Assembly (NCBI GenBank): GCA_935421135.1
Contig: OW285190.1
Coordinates: 20,222,501-20,286,500 of the forward strand
Length of the DNA: 64,000 nucleotides
From: Bugulina stolonifera
Lineage: Eukaryota; Bryozoa; Gymnolaemata; Cheilostomatida; Bugulidae
Direction: 5' to 3'
The notes below the pieces were generated by a model. It was given only the letters and a program-made list of their open reading frames with translations. It searched no databases and was not told the origin of the DNA. Positions 33,080-45,450 of this stretch are shown here, piece after piece. How positions within the stretch are numbered: the stretch's first letter is position 1; the number at the start of each line of letters is the position of its first letter. Made by a program: the position numbers and the translations under genes.

Positions 33080-33745
33080 ATAATATGAATATGGACATAT
33101 GCATACACTGTACATATTGTGTAATATGAATAGGGGCATGTGCATACACTGTACATCTTGTATAATATGAATATGGACATGTGCACACACTGCACATATT
33201 GTATAATATGAATATGGGCATGTGCATGCACTTTACATATTGTATAATATGAATATGGACATGTGCATACACTGTACATATTGTATAATATGAATATGGG
33301 CATGTGCATACACTGTAGCCTACATATTGTATAATATGAATATGGACATGTGCATACACTGTACATACTGTATAATATGAATATGGACATGTGCATACAC
33401 TGTACATATTGTATAATATGAATATGGGCATGTGCATACACTGTACATATTGTATAATATGAATATGGGCATGTGCATACACTGTACATATTGTATAATA
33501 TGAATATGGACATGTGCATACACTGTGCATATTGTATAGTATGAATATGGGCATGTGCATACACTGTACATATTGTATAATATGAATATGGACATGTGCA
33601 CACACTGCACATATTGTATAATATGAATATGGGCATGTGCATACACTGTACATATTTTATAATATGAATATGGACATGTGCATACACTGTACATCTTGTA
33701 TAATATGAATATGGACATGTGCATACACTGTACATATTGTGGTCT
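33080..33745. repeat. 41-bp minisatellite, ~16 copies
   Basis: Unit contains ATTGTATAATATGAATATGG and GCATGTGCATACACTGTAC. Open frames on the minus strand are repeat artefacts that shift frame each copy. Confidence 0.95.
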
Positions 33746-33903
33746 AAGTACAATTTGAAGTTGTCCTCTCTCAGTTTCTGATGCTCTCATTTTACTCCCA
33801 GGGTGTGACACTTTTGGTAGTCCAATATTTTTGTCATCAGACTATAGCATGCTAAAGTCATACAATCATTCTGAAATTATTTTGAGGTTCCAAATCACTA
33901 GAA

Positions 33904-34000
33904 TAGCTCCTTGGTGTATACATGTAGTTACATGTATACACCAAGGAGCTAGCTAATGTGTACAGTATACATGTAGCTACATGTATACTGTACACATTAG
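33904..34000. repeat. two adjacent perfect 48-bp palindromes
   Basis: 33904-33951 and 33953-34000 are each a perfect inverted repeat with 23-bp arms and a two-base spacer (GT and GC). Both share the core TATACATGTA/TACATGTATA, but their outer parts differ (TAGCTCCTTGGTG against CTAATGTGTACAG). They are one base apart. Confidence 0.97.
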
Positions 34001-34690
34001 TATTAGATGGTGATTGTATATGTTTTATTGTTTTAGTGAAGTTAGTATATTATGCAGTATGCTATCACTTAACAGAGTATCAATTAACTTGTAGCAAACT
34101 ATAATACTACATACATGTGACAAGGCATTCACACAGTAGACAGGAAGTAGGTATTGTCTCCCTTGAATATACTACAATAGACAGACATAACATAACTATC
34201 ACCTTGTAAAATGGCATTGGATTATCTTAGATAATAAGTAAAGTGTTTGCATTTCCTCTTTGACATGGTGTTAGGTGTGTATCATTGTCTTCTAGGTTAC
34301 ACATGTGTTATACAGTGTGTTAAGTGGTATTAAATAGTGTAATGGATAGCCATTCAGTCTACATCAACATGTAACACTTTGATAGTATATCTCCATACTC
34401 TACACAAACAAGGAATGCAATGAATGTGTGAGACAGTTACTCCAGTGCTAATGGGTTAGTGTTGTGTATAAACAATGCATCTTTATTATAATTACATAAT
34501 TGCTTGTATTGTGAGAGGATAAATCCCAACTAATGCACCAGACCTGATGGTATTGTAGACTATAATTAGCCTATGATGTGGAGACACACTGTCTGTTTGC
34601 CCATCTACAACTGGCATTGGCAGGAATCAGTTACCTTGTTGGCATATTCAAACTCCTTTGTATTTTACAGGACTGTTGGCTAACATGGTT
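34001..34690. other. intergenic, no gene seen
   Basis: Unique DNA between the palindromes and the 39-bp array. Confidence 0.4.
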
Positions 34691-34699
34691 AGCTTTGAT

Positions 34700-35310
34700 C
34701 TTCCCTCTTCACTAGATTGTGAGCTGTAGGAGTGTTAGTACTGCCATCCACTAGATTGTGAGCTGTAGGAGTGTTAGTACTGCCATCCACTAGATTGTGA
34801 GCTGTAGGAGTGTTAGTACTGCCATCCACTAGATTGTGAACAGTAGGAGTGTTAGTACTGCCATCCACTAGATTGTGAGCTGTAGGAGTGTTAGTACTGC
34901 CATCCACTAGATTGTGAACAGTAGGAGTGTTAGTACTGCCATCCACTAGATTGTGAGCTGTAGGAGTGTTAGTACTGCCATTCACTACATCGTGAGCTGT
35001 AGGAGTGTTAGTACTGCCATCCACTAGATTGTGAGCTGTAGGAGTGTTAGTACTGCCATCCACTATATTGTGAGCTGTAGGAGTGTTAGTACTGCCATCC
35101 ACTAGATTGTGAGCTGTAGGAGTGTTAGTACTGCCGTCCACTACATCGTGAGCTGTAGGAGTGTTAGTACTGCCATCCACTATATTGTGAGCTGTAGGAG
35201 TGTTAGTACTGCCGTTCACTAGATTATGAGCTGTAGTAGTGTTAGTACTGCCATCCACTAGATTGTGAACAGTAGTAGTGTACTGCCGTCCACTAGATTG
35301 TGAACAGTAG
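34700..35310. repeat. 39-bp minisatellite, ~16 copies
   Basis: Unit contains GAGCTGTAGGAGTGTTAGTA and CTGCCATCCACTAGATT. On the minus strand it reads as a 13-residue repeat NLVDGSTNTPTAH in a 208-residue open frame. Substitutions often keep the frame but no splice or promoter context was found. Confidence 0.9.
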
Positions 35311-35319
35311 TACATAGGA

Positions 35320-37840
35320 CTGGAATAGGAATGGAATAGGAATACATCTCCTACCCCAGATATTACAGTACACAGGATATGTTTCTAATGCTATGCTATG
35401 TTTTTAATGCTTTGCTATATTTTATGCTTATATTAAAATAAACTTGTATGCAGCAGATGATATGCAATCTTGTAAGCTGTGATGTCACATAATTATACAT
35501 ATATTATATATACTGCTTATATTTGGCACTGCGCTGTGTAGAGGCAGTAATAACACCACCCTTTACCCTTCACCTTTTACCCTTGTATAGTAATTGTAGT
35601 GCAAGCTAATGAACAGCAGTTTGCATTTTTATGAGATGTGGAACACATGAATAAAAAATCAGAATTTTGGGGCCTAACAAAGTGCAATATGAATATAGCA
35701 GAGCAAGGTATGAATAGGTATTGACAGAGAGATAGATATAACATAAATAACTTAGTTCTAGCGTGGGTTAGGGCTTCAGTACTTGGTAGAGCTGGTGCCA
35801 TTATAAGTCATATAAATAGTTGTACATTCTCTCTAATTAATAATGTTCATGTAATATTTGGTATGTTCTGAATACAATCAAGTAGCATCAGCATAGCCTT
35901 AAATTTTGTATATGCTGACTTGAGCATTATGGTATGGTTCTAGGGTTAGCAAGATTTGAATTTACAAATTGAAATCCAGAATGGCCAGCTGGTAAATTGT
36001 TCTTCAATCAGCTTACCATGTGTGTTGACCAATGCCACCCATTGTAGTGTGTTGACCAATGCCCATTGTGTATCCAGTTACAGTTGTATACTATTATATT
36101 GTATTCTTTTGTGGGATTGCCATTGGGATGTATTATGTAAGGTGTTATTACTACATCAAAGGGCTGATAACCCTAGGGTGTGGGAAGAGTTAGTAGTAAT
36201 GGCTACTACTTCCACTACTAGGTGGAGGGAGTTATCCAACTATCCTCTGCTGGAATACCTACTATACACCTACACTCAGCTCTTCAAAATCATGTAATCT
36301 TATTGGTGGCCCTGTAAACCGTCCCAACCAATTCACCCTACTACCTTCTCAGGCCACAGGCTTGAGTGAGAGGAGAGAGTTGTCCAACCACACTGAGAAT
36401 ACCAGGACTGGCAGATATAACCTGAGTTCTGATATTATTGTATTTTTTGTGAGTCCCCTATTGAAAGGCCCCACCTGTTGGTCCCTGCTAACTGACACAG
36501 GCTTGTGAGTTGGAGTTTTCCAACTACACTTCTTTAACAAACCAGAATTTGAATAAACTAAGTTCTCTAACACTTTGCCATTATTGTGGGACTGCCCCAA
36601 ACTTTTCTCAAGTTATGTATTGAATCATATCTACAAGAGCTGGAGGTAATGTGAACCATATTACCATCAAACCTTCCCTAATATTGCTATAGCAACAGCT
36701 AGCACATGCAGTAAACTGATCTAAAAATAGTAGAATATATATAATAATTTCATTTGTGAGTAGCACTAAGTGCTACATAAATTGACCTCAATATTTCCAT
36801 GAAAATTCAATTTTGTGTGAAAATGTATACTGTCATTATTTTTTGTCATGTGGTGTAAGCTACAAAATAGTTACAATAATATGCTTCTTTTGAATAAAAA
36901 ATACAGTTCTACTTTATTTCAGCTCTGCCTAATGAGTAACGGTGTTTTTTGGAAAATTCAGAAAAGAGTGTGTGGATATGAAGGGTAATTTGAAAGTGAG
37001 TAGTACTTTGGTCTCGGCACATTTTACTCATTTATGAAAACTGAATCTGAACTTAGTTTAGTCTGCAATTTTACGCTACAGAAATTATTTGTGTAATTTA
37101 TCACAAGTATTACCATGGGCTGTAAGTGTAACCACGGGCTGTAAGTATTACCATGGGCTGTAAGTATTACCATGGGTCGTAAGTGTAACTATGCAATAAA
37201 TCGCACCATATCTTAGGCTAGGAGATTGTATAAATTATTTTTATGTGCGTAAAATAGTGTATTTGTGCAAGTGCTGTCACAAGATGGTAATACAGGAATC
37301 TTGTACAAGCGAAAAATATTTGTCAAGAGCATAAAATGTAAAATACGATCGTCTTGGATATGATGAAATGTACATAACGTTGAATTTCTCTATCATACTA
37401 CTGGATAACAATGGAATGAGCAGAGTTTAACAGATAAAAAATACTTTGTATAGTACCAGATGCATGTACATGGTATGTTCCATAATGATAACATATAACT
37501 GCTTCTAACTTAAAATGTTGACAACTACAATAAAATGTATGGAGTTAAATAAGTAAAATTGTATGTGCTTAGGTTTGCGGAAATAGTTAATATATGAATT
37601 GAGATTGCTACAAAAATAGAAACTCTAGTAATAAATAACACGGTTCTCTATGTTGAATGTTTCTCTGTTGAGCAATGCTACTCTCAGGTGTATAAAGTAT
37701 TCCTCAAGTAGAGCTGGTTGATCTGTTGTGTCGAGTCACAATCTCTCTACACTCCCCTTTTCTCTAGTGTGGGGTGCTCGGGCTACATGACAGTTAGTTG
37801 GCACTAGAGTTACAATTAGCAACATTTCTATTTTAGCCTT
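35320..37840. other. intergenic, no gene seen
   Basis: Unique DNA apart from four copies of GTAAGTATTACCATGGGCT (19 bp) at 37105-37185. Open frames of 83-113 residues lack any family resemblance. Confidence 0.4.
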
Positions 37841-37906
37841 AAGTCTAAGTCGCCAATATTTCACGAGTGCGGGTGGGTAGGCTGACTCGGTGGTAGGACT
37901 GGTAAG

Positions 37907-38473
37907 TTACTTCAGCGGTACTGCTAGTGGACTGTCTGTCTGTACTCCATCTCTTGAGGTATCTGGAGTTTTGTTTGATGGAGTGGTGTTGTTTTGGTGT
38001 CGACCCTGAGAAGGGGCAGGACTTGGTGTAGATAGACAAGGTGTTTCAAAGACACTGACTAGATCATCATCCTTAGCAGGCGTCACTAAATCCTCTATAT
38101 CAGAATTGTTATATGCTGCCTCGGCATTGTGTCCAGAATGTTCAACTGTTTTTCGTTTTAAATATTCCGTGTACATACTCTTAACTGACTCGACTGTTGC
38201 AATCTTCAAGTCTACTCTATACCTCGCCATCGTCTGGTTTCTCCTCCCGGCTACGACACCTCTGCCGTGTAACTTCACCAGGATGTGGTTAAGCTTAGAG
38301 ATACTTCTAGTAACTCTGCGAACCTGTTTAGAACTTCTTGTGCACGGTGTGTACAGGCGTCTTCTGCACGCACTAATCTCCCAGCGCTGCATGGCTGGCT
38401 CTTCATCAGGACTGCTCTCGATGTTATCTGTAGTAGCATCACATTCACTGGTGGTGGTGGTAGCTCTCTCCAT
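37907..38473 (-). CDS. intronless gene, unknown 188-residue protein
   Basis: Complete open frame on the minus strand in non-repetitive sequence, starting MERATTTTSECDATTDN. Residues 1-27 are acidic and Ser/Thr-rich. Residues about 30-110 are basic and probably helical (QVRRVTRSISKLNHILVKLH; VKSMYTEYLKRK). The tail from about 120 is Ser/Thr/Pro-rich with several SP or TP sites (LVTPAKDDD, STPSPAPSQ, KTPDTS). There is no signal peptide or membrane segment. A TATA box and CCAAT boxes lie upstream at plausible spacing. I recognise no family. The shape fits a small nuclear or regulatory phosphoprotein, but that is only inference. It lacks introns although the other genes here have many. Confidence 0.7.
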   Translation of the reverse strand: MERATTTTSECDATTDNIESSPDEEPAMQRWEISACRRRLYTPCTRSSKQVRRVTRSISKLNHILVKLHGRGVVAGRRNQTMARYRVDLKIATVESVKSMYTEYLKRKTVEHSGHNAEAAYNNSDIEDLVTPAKDDDLVSVFETPCLSTPSPAPSQGRHQNNTTPSNKTPDTSRDGVQTDSPLAVPLK

Positions 38474-38567
38474 TTTATGATAAAATGTTTAAGTCGAATC
38501 TCTCTAACAAGAACAGTGTTGCCTTCTTTACTAGCTCAAAGACACTGGACCACACATAGTGAAGCCT

Positions 38568-38643
38568 GTTTATATAAACCTTGGGAATACTCACCGGTTC
38601 TCTACTGGTTGGATATATATAAGAATTCCAATGTTCTGATTGG
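38568..38643 (-). promoter_or_regulatory. TATA and CCAAT boxes of the intronless gene
   Basis: On the minus strand GGTTTATATAAAC lies about 95 bases before the ATG at 38473. A CCAAT box (plus-strand ATTGG, 38639-38643) lies about 60 bases further upstream, with another at 38810-38814. TATATA also occurs near 38615. Confidence 0.55.
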
Positions 38644-39022
38644 TTGAAACAGATTCATTCACTCTCCATTTACCATTGTTTACTACAGAGCTATGAGTCA
38701 ACATCCATTCTCATCCAATCAGGCTGGTACACTAGTTTGTAAGGGACAGTGACACGATAGGACAGGTAGATGACACTAGTACAATACCAGAAGGGCCTTG
38801 TCCTCTCTGATTGGTTAGTTTCCAGTGGCACACTTTTCAGGTGATTCCCATCAGTATCCTCAGGAAACCCCTAGCCTTGTATCTTCATTATGAGAGATAT
38901 TACAAACTATGATAAGGTACTAGTGACTCCTAAAAATAACTTAAAATAGCACTTGGGCTACTATGGAGTACAAAGAACACTGCAAGCTCTACAAGTCCTG
39001 CTAACAATAGGTATTATTATAT

Positions 39023-39433
39023 CAGGGGCTCCCAACCTGGGGTACATTTTACAAATCTAGGGGGTAAAGAACAAGTTACCAATTTAATAAATTTTAGACA
39101 GTGATTTTCAGTTACAGACTACCAATTATGAATTATCATTATTTATTACTGAACTGAACACCAAGTGGTTCACTGAAGCAAATGAAGTTGAGATAAACCA
39201 GTGTGATAGCCATACAAAAACACTACATAACAATAGATGAAATTTATATTACATAGTTATCATTAAAATAAAAATTTCATGCCACACTACATACGCATTT
39301 TGATAATGCATACATTAAATATTAATCAAATTAAACCAAAGATATCCTTGATTACAGATATTTTTACAAGGGATACATTGTTTGCAACATGACTGCTAAG
39401 TGGTACTTAGGCTAAAAAGGTTGGGAACCCCTG
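39023..39433. mobile_element. hAT-like MITE, 411 bp
   Basis: Terminal inverted repeats CAGGGGCTCCCAACCT and AGGTTGGGAACCCCTG (one mismatch in 16) are typical of hAT elements. The flanking octamers TATTATAT and CTATATAA are similar in composition but do not match as a target duplication. No coding capacity. Confidence 0.8.
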
Positions 39434-39659
39434 CTATATAATATATAGCCAATTAACAGCTTGCTCATTATTTAATTCATACAGTAATTATACACTATCT
39501 ATTACATACATATAGAAAGTATATACATTATACTGTATTGTGTGGGATATTCTCCACTATTGATAAATAATTACCTGTATTCTCCACAGAACCTGGTATC
39601 CTGCTCAGAGTGAGTGAAACAGAGACATAACAACAAACAAAGGGTGAGAAAGTATGTTC

Positions 39660-39845
39660 ATTCATAAATCTCTGGTACTTACACCTACATGTCGATATAC
39701 TATGTGTGTAGTAAGCAGACACTTGCACCTACATGTCAATATACTATGTGTGTAGTAAGCAGACACTTACACCTACATGTCGATATACTATGTGTGTAGT
39801 AAGCAGACACTTACACCTACATGTCGATATACTATGTGTGTAGCT
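39660..39845. repeat. ~44-bp minisatellite, four copies
   Basis: Unit contains ACACCTACATGTCGATATAC and TATGTGTGTAGTAAGCAGAC. Confidence 0.9.
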
Positions 39846-39849
39846 AGTG

Positions 39850-40555
39850 TTGTACACTATGTAGCTAGTATAGTACACATATGAAGCTAGTGTAGTACAT
39901 GTATGGCTAGTGACATGAGACGCAGGTCTCTCACACATATGTCACTTTATACCATCCATAGTGACATCCATGAGCAAGTGCCCCTTCTGTTACATGAATG
40001 AGATGGACAAGTCTCATCAATAGTCTATAATCTATCAATTGATCTTTGAGGTGAAGTGACCCTAAACATACCCCTGGGCTCAGTTGAAATGCTACAATTA
40101 AGTTAATAAATTTGTAGTTTAGATAAACAGCTCTATTAATTAAGTGATCAATAAAGCAGCAAGTAAACATTAAAGTATCTTTACATTGAGTACATTCCGT
40201 TGTTTAGAAGGTCTGAAGTCGATTCCAATGCCTTCCTGATTATGTAAGCAAACATAGATTCATCCCAACTCAAACAGCTACATGAATATCTCTCTACTCT
40301 GTTACCCTCCCCTAGGCCTACTGATAGCCCTTGGTCAGTCAATATTGATGTTTGGTGATCTCTGGCTTGTGATAATATTGATGTAGTATAAGTGAGGACA
40401 TGTATGCCCCATACATGCATGCCCTGCTCTGAGAGCAGGAGGAAACCATCTCTCTACCATTTACTATGACTATATACATTACAGTGTAGTCGGGTGGGAA
40501 CTTAGCGCTTGATGCTTACAGACCATTTACTGCAGTGAAATGCGTATATACATGT
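39850..40555. other. intergenic, no gene seen
   Basis: Unique DNA; minus-strand open frames of 79 residues have no support. Confidence 0.4.
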
Positions 40556-40559
40556 ACAT

Positions 40560-41950
40560 GACATGCATGATATACATCGTATGTGCATGTGTATCAGTAA
40601 TATTACAATGAGGTCTACGTATGCATGTACATGTCAGTAATGTTACAATGAGGTCTACATATGCATGTATGTCAGTAATATTACAATGAGGTCTACATAT
40701 GCATGTGTATCAGTAACATTACAATGAGGTCTACATATGCATGTATATCAGTAATGTTACAATGAGGTCTACATATGCATGTGTGTCAGTAACATTACAA
40801 TGAGGTCTACATATGCATGTGTATCAGTAACATTACAATGAGGTCTACATGTGCATGTGCATCAGTAACATTACAATGAGGTCTACATATGCATGTGTAT
40901 CAGTAACATTACAATGAGGTCTAAATATGCATGTGTATCAGTAACATTACAATGAGGCCTACATATGCATGTGTATCAGTAACATTACAATGAGGTCTAC
41001 ATATGCATGTGTATCAGTAATATTACAATGAGGTCTACATATGCATGTATGTCAGTAATATTACAATGAGGTCTACGTATGCATGTGTATCAGTAACATT
41101 ACAATGAGGTCTACATATGCATGTATATCAGTGATGTTACAATGAGGTCTACATATGCATGTGTATCAGTAACATTACAATGAGGTCTACATATGCATGT
41201 GTACCAGTAACATTACAATGAGGTCTACATATGCATGTGTATCAGTAACATTACAATGAGGTCTACATATGCATGTGTATCAGTAACATTACAATGAGGT
41301 CTACATATGCATGTATATTAGCAACATTACAATGAGGTCTACATATGCATGTGTATCAGTAATATTACAATGAGGTCTACATATGCATGTGTATCAGTAA
41401 CATTACAATGAGGTCTACATATGCATGTGTATCAGTAACATTACAATGAGGTCTAAATATGCATGTGTATCAGTAACATAACAATGAGGCCTACATATGC
41501 ATGTGTATCAGTAATATTACTATGAGGTCTACATATGCATGTGTATCAGTAACATTACAATGAGGTCTACATATGCATGTATATTAGTAACATTACAATG
41601 AGGTCTACATATGCATGTGTATCAGTAACATTACAATGAGGTCTACATATGCATGTGTATCAGTAATATTACTATGAGGTCTACATATGCATGTGTATCA
41701 GTAACATTACAATGAGGTCTACATATGCATGTGTATCAGTAACATTACAATGAGGTCTACATATGCATGTGTATCAGTAATATTACAATGAGGTCTACAT
41801 ATGCATGTGTATCAGTAATATTACTATGAGGTCTACATATGCATGTGTATCAGTAATATTACTATGAGGTCTACATATGCATGTGTATCAGTAACATTAC
41901 AATGAGGTCTACATATGCATGTGTATCAGTAATATTACAATGAGGTCTAC
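40560..41950. repeat. 38-bp satellite, ~36 copies
   Basis: Unit contains CAGTAACATTACAATGAGGT and CTACATATGCATGTGTAT. It is the longest array in the window (1.4 kb), with low divergence and variant patterns suggesting local block duplication. Confidence 0.97.
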
Positions 41951-42620
41951 TTGTATTTTGCAAGAATGATCGCAAACTACATTGTTTGTGTCAAGAGAAA
42001 CTACAAAATTAAATTCTATTTTTAGCAGGCAAAGTCAAAATGGAGCTCAAGTAAAGGCCCACCACAAAACCCCAAAACTACCCCAAACTAATGAGTAAGT
42101 TATCAGAGAATTTGCATAATCATATGTGTTTACATTACTAGTACATGTACATGAGTATTAGTAGTAGGACAGTGTGTAGGCCTAGATGTACATCTAGAGC
42201 AGGAGTTTGTATCTTTCATTCTACTATAATAATATCGTTTTATTTATACTATCTTCTTTTTACCCATGTTTAATATTAATAGCATCCCATCCTGTAAAGT
42301 TGTGTGTCACATCACACAATCACCTGCTAGCTCCTGCTAGACCCTGTCAGCTGATGCCATAATGTATAATCACCTGCCTAGTTATGTCATAATATCCAAG
42401 CCACTTACAACTAACAGCTGTCAATTAGTACATTCAATCTGATAAACTGATATTAAATTTACTAAAATTCAAATTTAATGTTTTGATTTGAATTAGACAA
42501 CTGAAGAGTATATACATGTATAATACATCAACTTATTGTAAAGTTTCATTTAAACCTGCTTTATTTATTGTTTATGCTGCCAATTAAAGTGCTATTATTA
42601 AACACAGCATTTCCATACCT
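41951..42620. other. intergenic, no gene seen
   Basis: AT-rich unique DNA between two arrays. Confidence 0.4.
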
Positions 42621-42624
42621 ACTT

Positions 42625-42960
42625 GTATGCTGCTAGGTATGACAGTCTGCTGCTAGGTGTGACAGTATGCTGCTAGGTGTGACAGCCTGCTGCTAGGTAT
42701 GACAGCCTGCTGCTAGGTATGACAGTATGCTGCTAGGTATGACAGTATGCTGCTAGGTATGACAGCCTGCTGCTAGGTATGACAGTATGCTGCTAGGTAT
42801 GACAGTATGCTGCTAGGTATGACAGTATGCTGCTAGGTATGACAGTATGCTGCTAGGTATGACAGTATGCTGCTAGGTATGACAGTATGCTGCTAGGTAT
42901 GACAGTATGCTGCTAGGTATGACAGTATGCTGCTAGGTATGACAGTATGCTGCTAGGTGT
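42625..42960. repeat. 20-bp minisatellite
   Basis: About 17 copies of TATGCTGCTAGGTATGACAG. Confidence 0.95.
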
Positions 42961-43019
42961 TTATGTTGCCTGCCTGTGTGCATATACTTCTTAGCTCTTA
43001 CTATTTTCTATATTAGCAC

Positions 43020-43625
43020 ATGAGTCATGCTATACTACTTGCTATATCAGCACAAGGGCTATGCTATACTACGTGCTATATCAGCACAAGGGCTAGGCTA
43101 TACTACCTGCTATATCAGCACAAGGGCCATGCTATACTACCTGCTATATCAGCACAAGGGCTATGCTATACTACCTGCTATATCAGCACAAGGGCTATGC
43201 TATACTGCGTGCTATATCAGCACAAGGGCTAGGCTATACTACCTGCTATATCAGCACAAGGGCTATGCTATACTGCGTGCTATATCAGCACAAGGGCTAG
43301 GCTATACTACCTGCTATATCAGCACAAGGGCCATGCTATACTACCTGCTATATCAGCACAAGGGCTATGCTATACTACCTGCTATATCAGCACAAGGGCT
43401 ATGCTATACTGCGTGCTATATCAGCACAAGGGCTAGGCTATACTACATGCTATATCAGCACAAGGGCTATGCTATACTACCTGCTATATCAGCACAAGGG
43501 CTATGCTATACTGCCTGCTATATCAGCACAAGGGCTATGCTATACTACCTGCTATATCAGCACAAGGGCTATGCTATACTACCTGCTATATCAGCACAAG
43601 GGCTATGCTATACTGCTTGCTGTAT
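43020..43625. repeat. 34-bp minisatellite, ~18 copies
   Basis: Unit contains GCTATACTACCTGCTATATC and AGCACAAGGGCTAT. Variants TGCGTG and GGCTAG mark blocks that recur together, for example the copies at 43190-43300 and 43400-43450. Confidence 0.95.
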
Positions 43626-43804
43626 TTGCACTGTTTGAATAAGAAGTTAGTGTCTTGGTAGGATAAACTGCAAAATAAGTGATTAATTAATTTGGTGTCA
43701 TTGTCTGAAATATTAGCTCAGTTGAGCTAGTACAAGGGGAGGGTTATAAGCCCTTCTCTAACTTAGCAACCAATACAGCGCACTGAGGCTATGTCAATAC
43801 CAAC

Positions 43805-43969
43805 AGTGTCTTTGCTGCCTAATTTTCAGGCACAGAGCAACTTGCTTGAGAATTTCTGACCCACTTCCGCCACAGTACTGTGAACAAATCAGCCTGAGTC
43901 AAAATCCTTATTTTCGTCTTGAGATTTTTATTTACGAGCCAAGCTGGTCGAAGAAGTCGTAAAGACACT
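43805..43969 (+). mobile_element. MITE copy (family A), 165 bp
   Basis: Ends AGTGTCTTTGCTGCCT and GTCGTAAAGACACT are inverted. It shares TTTCAGGC, CCGCCACAGTACTGTG and AAAATCCTTATTTTCGTC with the complete copy at 47866 but is internally deleted. Confidence 0.8.
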
Positions 43970-44700
43970 ACATATCTCTCATGTTTCTTATATTCTCAGC
44001 TGCACTAGAGTGTAGATACCTACAAATAGCATTAAGTGATGTAACGGCTCCCGTAATTGGCTAATTACCAGTACTTTAAATTTAACTGTCTCTTTGATAT
44101 CAACTAATAATTACATAATATACATTTAGAGTTAACTACTTCACTCTCTATGAACAGATGTAGTGGATAGCTGTGACTCCAATCAGTCTATAAATAGAAA
44201 TATACAATATCATCTAGATCATACTGTAATAATAGTATCTACACCAGTAGGTGATTTGTATGTGGAAATTATCTTCCCTTCATTAGTTAATAATAAAAGA
44301 GAGGACAACTCTATACTACTGTTCCACGATCAGTTTCCATTATTACAGTATATCATGTGCAATTGTGCATGTCAATGTAGTTGTCATTATTAGTAAGTAA
44401 GTTCCATTGTATCTACTTCTGGTATGTGAGAACTAGAAGATAGAACTGTAGCCCAGAATTCCTGCTAAAGATTTACACATAAACAACATATTTATACAAG
44501 TATATATTCTAGACAACATACAAGTAAATGATAACGTGGCACTATGTACATATTATACAATGTGTACTTATTAGCTGTGTAGATGCTTTGATCCTGCAGT
44601 GAAGGAAGGCACTGTAATATGAGGGTATAGCTGGGGAGCTGGATCAAGTACTACAAACAGGTATTATATACACCACCAATCATAACCTATTGATTATAAT
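43970..44700. other. intergenic, no gene seen
   Basis: Unique AT-rich DNA. Confidence 0.4.
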
Positions 44701-44762
44701 TCGAAGTTGTCTTCTTCCTCTCCAAATGAAAGAAAGAAAATTTGAGGGAGGACAACTTCTAA
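44700..44762. mobile_element. short foldback with GAAGTTGTC ends
   Basis: GAAGTTGTCTTCTTCCTCTC at the left and GAGGGAGGACAACTTC at the right form an imperfect inverted repeat. The same end motif (GGAGGACAACTTC or its complement) recurs singly near 19645, 33762, 44298, 49765, 50098 and 54770. Confidence 0.5.
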
Positions 44763-44787
44763 TTATGAACAATAGTTTATGGGTGCC

Positions 44788-44990
44788 CATGGGCATACAT
44801 GGCCTTGTGGTTAGAGCTATACATGGCCTTGTGGTTAGAGCTATACATGGCCTTGTGGTTAGAGCTCTAGAGTGAGAGATTCAGTTTCAATTCCAGTAAA
44901 GGTCATTAGTATTGGTAGGAAGGGTATCCAAACTTATAATGCTCTTGTGCTACCCTTGGCACAAGCATGAAATTTATCTCCACCACTCTA
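44788..44990 (+). mobile_element. tRNA-derived SINE with triplicated A-box region
   Basis: Three tandem copies of ACATGGCCTTGTGGTTAGAG (A-box region) are followed by a B-box-like TTTCAATTCCAG and the body motif GGTAGGAAGGGTATCCAAAC, related to the SINE at 8538. The triplication looks like a local tandem duplication after insertion. Confidence 0.7.
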
Positions 44991-45450
44991 GTGTTGGTGA
45001 TAGAATTGAACAAAAAAATTATTATGGAACCTATTACAATAGGAAAATTATACTACTGTATAATAATGAATATTGTGTATAAATTATGTATATTGTGTGT
45101 GTATATTGTGTATATGTATATTGTGTGTGTATATTGTTGTTATCTTCCTTATTACTAGACTATTAATAGAATAGTTGGGAAGTTGTCAATACCTGGTTAT
45201 TATTGTTTCAGTAGTATTACAATTACAATACCACATTGTTGTGACCTTGACCCACTGTTGCTTAGCTACCTTTATACAAATAATACACCTTTCTATTTGC
45301 CAAGCTTATCTTCAATAATAGTGCAGCTAGTAGTAGTAGATGCAGTGCTAGTAGTGAGTCAGTTGATGAAAAAGTGTTGATAGTGACTGTTAGCTAGTTA
45401 GTAGTATTTTACTATTTTAGTAGTTTAGCTAGTAGTGCAAGTAGCTAGAC

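Noticed and set aside
33030..33811. Minus-strand open frames of 163-231 residues
   Set aside because: They are three frames of the same 41-bp array; the reading cycles through frames.
35956..36297. 113-residue plus-strand open frame
   Set aside because: Composition is atypical (Cys/Leu/Tyr-rich), with no splice or homology support and unrelated flanks.
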